From NCBI GenBank assembly GCA_027485235.1, contig JAIXRJ010000030.1, positions 62,001-126,000 of the forward strand: a stretch of 64,000 nucleotides of DNA, read 5' to 3'. Source of the stretch: Comamonadaceae bacterium. GTDB taxonomy: Bacteria; Pseudomonadota; Gammaproteobacteria; Burkholderiales; Burkholderiaceae_C. Under the pieces are notes generated by a model. It saw only the letters and a program-made list of their open reading frames with translations, was not told where the DNA came from and did no database searches. Shown in pieces: positions 61,218-64,000 of this stretch. Within the stretch, counting starts at the first letter, position 1; each line of letters begins with the position of its first letter. Both the position numbers and the translations under genes were made by a program.

Positions 61218-62375
61218 TCAGCCCCAGCGTTGGGTCAATTTGGCCCGAGCCGACGTTTGCAGGTTGACCCTGGCCAAGTCACCGCCACAGTGGGCCATCA
61301 CGCGGGGGTCCATCCACGCAAACCACAGGGGCGGCAGATAAGCCACGCTGATCATGGTGGCGTAACCTGCGGGCAGTTGAGGTGCGCTGGCGAAATGCCG
61401 CAGGGCTTGGTAACGCCGACGGGGGTGGGCGTGGTGGTCGGAATGCCTTTGCAGGTGGTAGAGCAACAAGTTCCCCACCAAATGGTTGCTGTTCCACGAA
61501 TGCTCGGGCTCGCAGCGCACATAGCGGCCGCTGGTGTCCTTTTGTCTGAGCAAACCGTAGTGCTCCACATAGTTCACCACCTCCAGCATCGAGGCGGCGT
61601 ACACCGCCTGCAACAGCAGAAACGGCAACACCACCCAGCCCAGCCACACCACCAGTGCACCCAACAGCAGCAGCGTCAGACTCCAAGCCTGCAGGTTGTG
61701 GTTTTGGGGGTGCCAAACGCTGTGGCCTTGAAGCTTCAAGCGCTCTCGCTCCAGTGCCCAAGCCGATTGCCAGCTGCCCCACACCGAGCGCGGCAAGAAG
61801 GCCCAAAAGCTCTCGCCCATGCGGGCGCTGGCGGGATCTTCCGGGGTGGCCACGCGCAGGTGATGGCCCCGGTTGTGCTCTACAAAAAAGTGGCCATAGG
61901 CACTGGGCGCCAAAGCGATCTTGGACAGCCACCGGTCCAAGCTTTCTTTTTTGTGGCCCAACTCATGCGCGGTGCCAATGCCAATCCCGTTGATGGCGCC
62001 CACCGTCAAAACCATGGCGATGTAGCCCAACCAAGACAGCGGCTGAGTGGCCGCGATCCAGGCGCCCAACACCGTGCCGATCATTTGCAGGGGCACATAG
62101 GCCCACACCATGGCGCGGTAAAACAGGTCTTGGTCGAGTTGCGCCACCGCGGACTCGGGGGGGTTGCTGAAGTCCTCGCCCAACACCCGGTCGAGCACCG
62201 GCAACAAGACATGGATCACCACTGGGGCCAGCAGCATGCACCCCCATTGACCTGTCCAGACGAAAGCCAGCAAGGAGCTGGTGAACGCCAGCGGAATGGC
62301 GGGGCTGAGCAGCCACCACCAGCGCTTGTCTTGCCAAGCTTGTTCGAGTTCGACGGCAGGGCTGCTCATGGGCAT
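61218..62375 (-). CDS. AlkB-type membrane alkane 1-monooxygenase
   Basis: A 385-residue integral-membrane di-iron monooxygenase. The eight-histidine boxes are HELGHK, HNRGHHLRVATPEDPASARM and LQRHSDHHAHPRRRYQALR, with the extra NYVEHYGL motif that separates alkane hydroxylases from desaturases. About six membrane helices are present. The ATG at 62375 has GGAG seven bases upstream; ATG 62369 is an alternative. It diverges from a GMC alcohol dehydrogenase, the expected next step. It may hydroxylate alkanes or another hydrophobic chain; no rubredoxin gene is visible. Confidence 0.9.
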   Translation of the reverse strand: MPMSSPAVELEQAWQDKRWWWLLSPAIPLAFTSSLLAFVWTGQWGCMLLAPVVIHVLLPVLDRVLGEDFSNPPESAVAQLDQDLFYRAMVWAYVPLQMIGTVLGAWIAATQPLSWLGYIAMVLTVGAINGIGIGTAHELGHKKESLDRWLSKIALAPSAYGHFFVEHNRGHHLRVATPEDPASARMGESFWAFLPRSVWGSWQSAWALERERLKLQGHSVWHPQNHNLQAWSLTLLLLGALVVWLGWVVLPFLLLQAVYAASMLEVVNYVEHYGLLRQKDTSGRYVRCEPEHSWNSNHLVGNLLLYHLQRHSDHHAHPRRRYQALRHFASAPQLPAGYATMISVAYLPPLWFAWMDPRVMAHCGGDLARVNLQTSARAKLTQRWG

Positions 62376-62500
62376 GGTTTGTCTCCAATTGTTCTGCCAT
62401 TGTGAAGGGTGTTTGCGCCAAGGAGATGTTGCCATGGCGAGGGGCTGGTTGGGGAAAAACCCGATGCACACAAGACAGGCCAAGGCACGCTACAGCCCTT

Positions 62501-62520
62501 ATATTGGCCACACATAATAT
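62501..62520. promoter_or_regulatory. dyad in the alkB-GMC divergent region
   Basis: ATATT-GGCCACACAT-AATAT lies in an AT-rich patch 16 bases before the GMC start and 125 bases before alkB. It includes a CATAAT/TATATT-like -10 hexamer and may be an operator or promoter for either gene. Confidence 0.3.
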
Positions 62521-62536
62521 TTGGACGGGGGGAATC

Positions 62537-64000
62537 ATGGACTTTGACTACGTGATCGTGGGCGGTGGCTCGGCCGGTTGTGTGCTGGCCAGCCGACTCA
62601 GCGAAGACCCTGCCGTGCAGGTGGCCCTGATCGAGGCCGGGCCGCCCGACACCAGTGCTTTGGTCCATTGCCCTGCGGGAATCGCGCTCATGGCCCGCAC
62701 CGAAATCGTCTCGCAAGGCCTGAACACCGTGCCGCAACCCGGCTTGAATGGCCGCATCGGTTTTCAGCCGCGTGGCCGCACCTTGGGGGGCTCCAGCTCG
62801 ACCAATGCGATGGCTTACATCCGTGGTCAAGCCGTGGATTACGACACCTGGGCACAGATGGGTTGCACGGGCTGGTCATGGGCCGAGGTCTTCCCCTACT
62901 TTCTGAAGGCCGAGCACAACGAGCGCATCCACAACGAATGGCATGCTCAGAACGGCCCCTTGAACGTGGCCGATCTGCAAAGCCCCAATGCGTTCGCCAA
63001 GCGCTTTGTGGAGGCGGGCGTGCAAGCGGGGTTGACGCGCACCAGCGACTTCAATGGCCCCACACAAGAAGGCGTGGGCCTGTACCAAGTCACGCAGAAG
63101 GCGGGTGAGCGTTTCAGCGCCGCCAAGGCCTACCTCACGCCCAACTTGGGCCGCCCCAATTTGCATGTCATGACCGGTGTCACCGTGGACCGCATTGGCT
63201 TGGTGGATGGCGTGGCGCGGCAGGTGCACACCTTGCAGGGTGGTAAGGCACAGACCCTGACCGCCCGGCGCGAAATCATTGTGAGTGCAGGCGCTTTCCA
63301 CTCGCCCGCCATCCTCATGCGCTCAGGCATTGGGCCAGCCGCGCATTTGCAAAGCCTGGGCATCGAGGTGCTGCGCGATTTGCCCGGCGTGGGCGAAAAC
63401 CTGCACGACCACCCCGACGCGGTGCTGGTGGCCGATGCGCCGGGGCACACCGACTTGATCGGCGTCTCGCCCAAAGGCGCGTGGCAGACCTTGCAAGCCC
63501 TGTGGGCCTGGCGGCAACACCGCAAGGGGCCGCTCACCACCAATTTCGCTGAAGGCGGTGCCTTTTACAAAAGCCGACCCGAAGAGGCGCACCCGGACAT
63601 TCAGCTGCACTTTGTGGTGGCCAAACTGGTGGACCATGGCCGCCAGTTGACGCTGGGGCATGGTTACTCTTTGCACGTGTGTTTGTTGCAACCGGACAGC
63701 CGTGGCCGCGTGCAACTGGCCGACCGCAACCCGCACAGCGCCCCGCTGATCGACCCGCAATTTTTGAGCGACCCGCGCGACCTGCAGCGCTTGCGCGACG
63801 GGGTTCGCCAAGCCCAAAACATCTTGTCCCAACCCGCCTTGGCCGCGTATGGCCAAGAGTGGGCAGCGTCTGCCGATGCGCGCAGCGACGAACAACTCGA
63901 CCACTGGATTCGCCAACACGCCGACACGGTCTACCACCCGGTGGGCACCTGCCGCATGGGCCAAGACAACATGGCGGTGGTGGACGCGCAACTGCGCGTC
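62537..64000 (+). CDS. GMC-family FAD alcohol dehydrogenase (AlkJ/choline-dehydrogenase-like), 3' end missing
   Basis: The first 488 codons are present and the gene runs off the window; relatives are about 530-560 residues. The FAD motif is VIVGGGSAGCVLASRLSEDP, and GMC signature 1 is RGRTLGGSSSTNAMAYIRG. Signature 2 region is VSAGAFHSPAILMRSGIGP. The catalytic histidine is in VYHPVGTCRMG. ATG 62537 follows GGGGGGAA. Such enzymes oxidise medium-chain alcohols to aldehydes in the membrane; beside an AlkB-type gene this is the likely role. No stop or frameshift is seen. Confidence 0.92.
   Translation, partial: MDFDYVIVGGGSAGCVLASRLSEDPAVQVALIEAGPPDTSALVHCPAGIALMARTEIVSQGLNTVPQPGLNGRIGFQPRGRTLGGSSSTNAMAYIRGQAVDYDTWAQMGCTGWSWAEVFPYFLKAEHNERIHNEWHAQNGPLNVADLQSPNAFAKRFVEAGVQAGLTRTSDFNGPTQEGVGLYQVTQKAGERFSAAKAYLTPNLGRPNLHVMTGVTVDRIGLVDGVARQVHTLQGGKAQTLTARREIIVSAGAFHSPAILMRSGIGPAAHLQSLGIEVLRDLPGVGENLHDHPDAVLVADAPGHTDLIGVSPKGAWQTLQALWAWRQHRKGPLTTNFAEGGAFYKSRPEEAHPDIQLHFVVAKLVDHGRQLTLGHGYSLHVCLLQPDSRGRVQLADRNPHSAPLIDPQFLSDPRDLQRLRDGVRQAQNILSQPALAAYGQEWAASADARSDEQLDHWIRQHADTVYHPVGTCRMGQDNMAVVDAQLRV

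Overview
The window is a high-GC bacterial chromosome segment whose gene content points to Burkholderiales, most likely Comamonadaceae (a Limnohabitans/Rhodoferax-like freshwater bacterium). The evidence is the short-type ArgC, a DUF3717-DUF1289 protein, the YhdP/GlnE divergent pair, the order recA-recX / sucC-sucD-TerC-pilA-PglL / moaC / M48 protease, and codon use rich in G/C third positions. No rRNA, tRNA, CRISPR array, phage or intact insertion sequence was recognised.

Layout. 1-2561: the 5' part of a TolC-family outer-membrane channel, divergent from an OmpR/TctE-type two-component pair. 2598-5048: class II aldolase, YkgJ-type cysteine-cluster protein, the MltA transglycosylase lipoprotein and a tiny membrane protein starting in the opposite direction from the same CATG. 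5072-12471: a compact minus-strand cluster yhdP - PAS histidine kinase - FixJ-type regulator - NlpC/P60 lipoprotein. 12446-15187: glnE, whose 5' end overlaps yhdP. 15363-25219: a TonB-dependent receptor, an RND efflux operon (adaptor, pump, SDR-like protein), and an SbtA-like bicarbonate transporter divergent from a LysR regulator. 25335-30920: GST, purB, yaeQ, DUF3717-DUF1289 protein, BepA-like protease and moaC, with palindromic repeats between genes.

30921-38587 is the accessory part. It is AT-rich, holds long non-coding stretches, and carries unusual surface-glycan genes: a sulfotransferase-glycosyltransferase-sulfotransferase fusion, a small YIGPG membrane protein, a glycosyltransferase fused to a beta-propeller, and a UDP-sugar dehydrogenase. 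A 28-bp exact copy of the moaC 3' end lies at the far side, so the island appears to sit between two copies of that sequence. It abuts a PglL-type O-oligosaccharyltransferase and a type IV pilin, suggesting a surface or pilin glycosylation locus.

40665-55015: TerC, sucCD (with a 41-bp unit repeated three times in the sucC-sucD spacer), argC, recX-recA, a MarR regulator, a second TctDE-like pair, GST, birA, a SET-domain methyltransferase with a lysine-rich tail, and, divergent from it, a topoisomerase III with a lysine/alanine-rich linker and a C-terminal SWIB domain. 55291-64000: catabolic genes (SMP-30 lactonase, pyrroline-2-carboxylate reductase, GAPDH, class II aldolase, N-formylglutamate amidohydrolase, an AlkB-like monooxygenase and a GMC alcohol dehydrogenase truncated by the window end).

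Start sites were chosen by ribosome-binding sites, signal peptides and recalled family lengths. Functions come from recognising motifs by eye, not from database searches.
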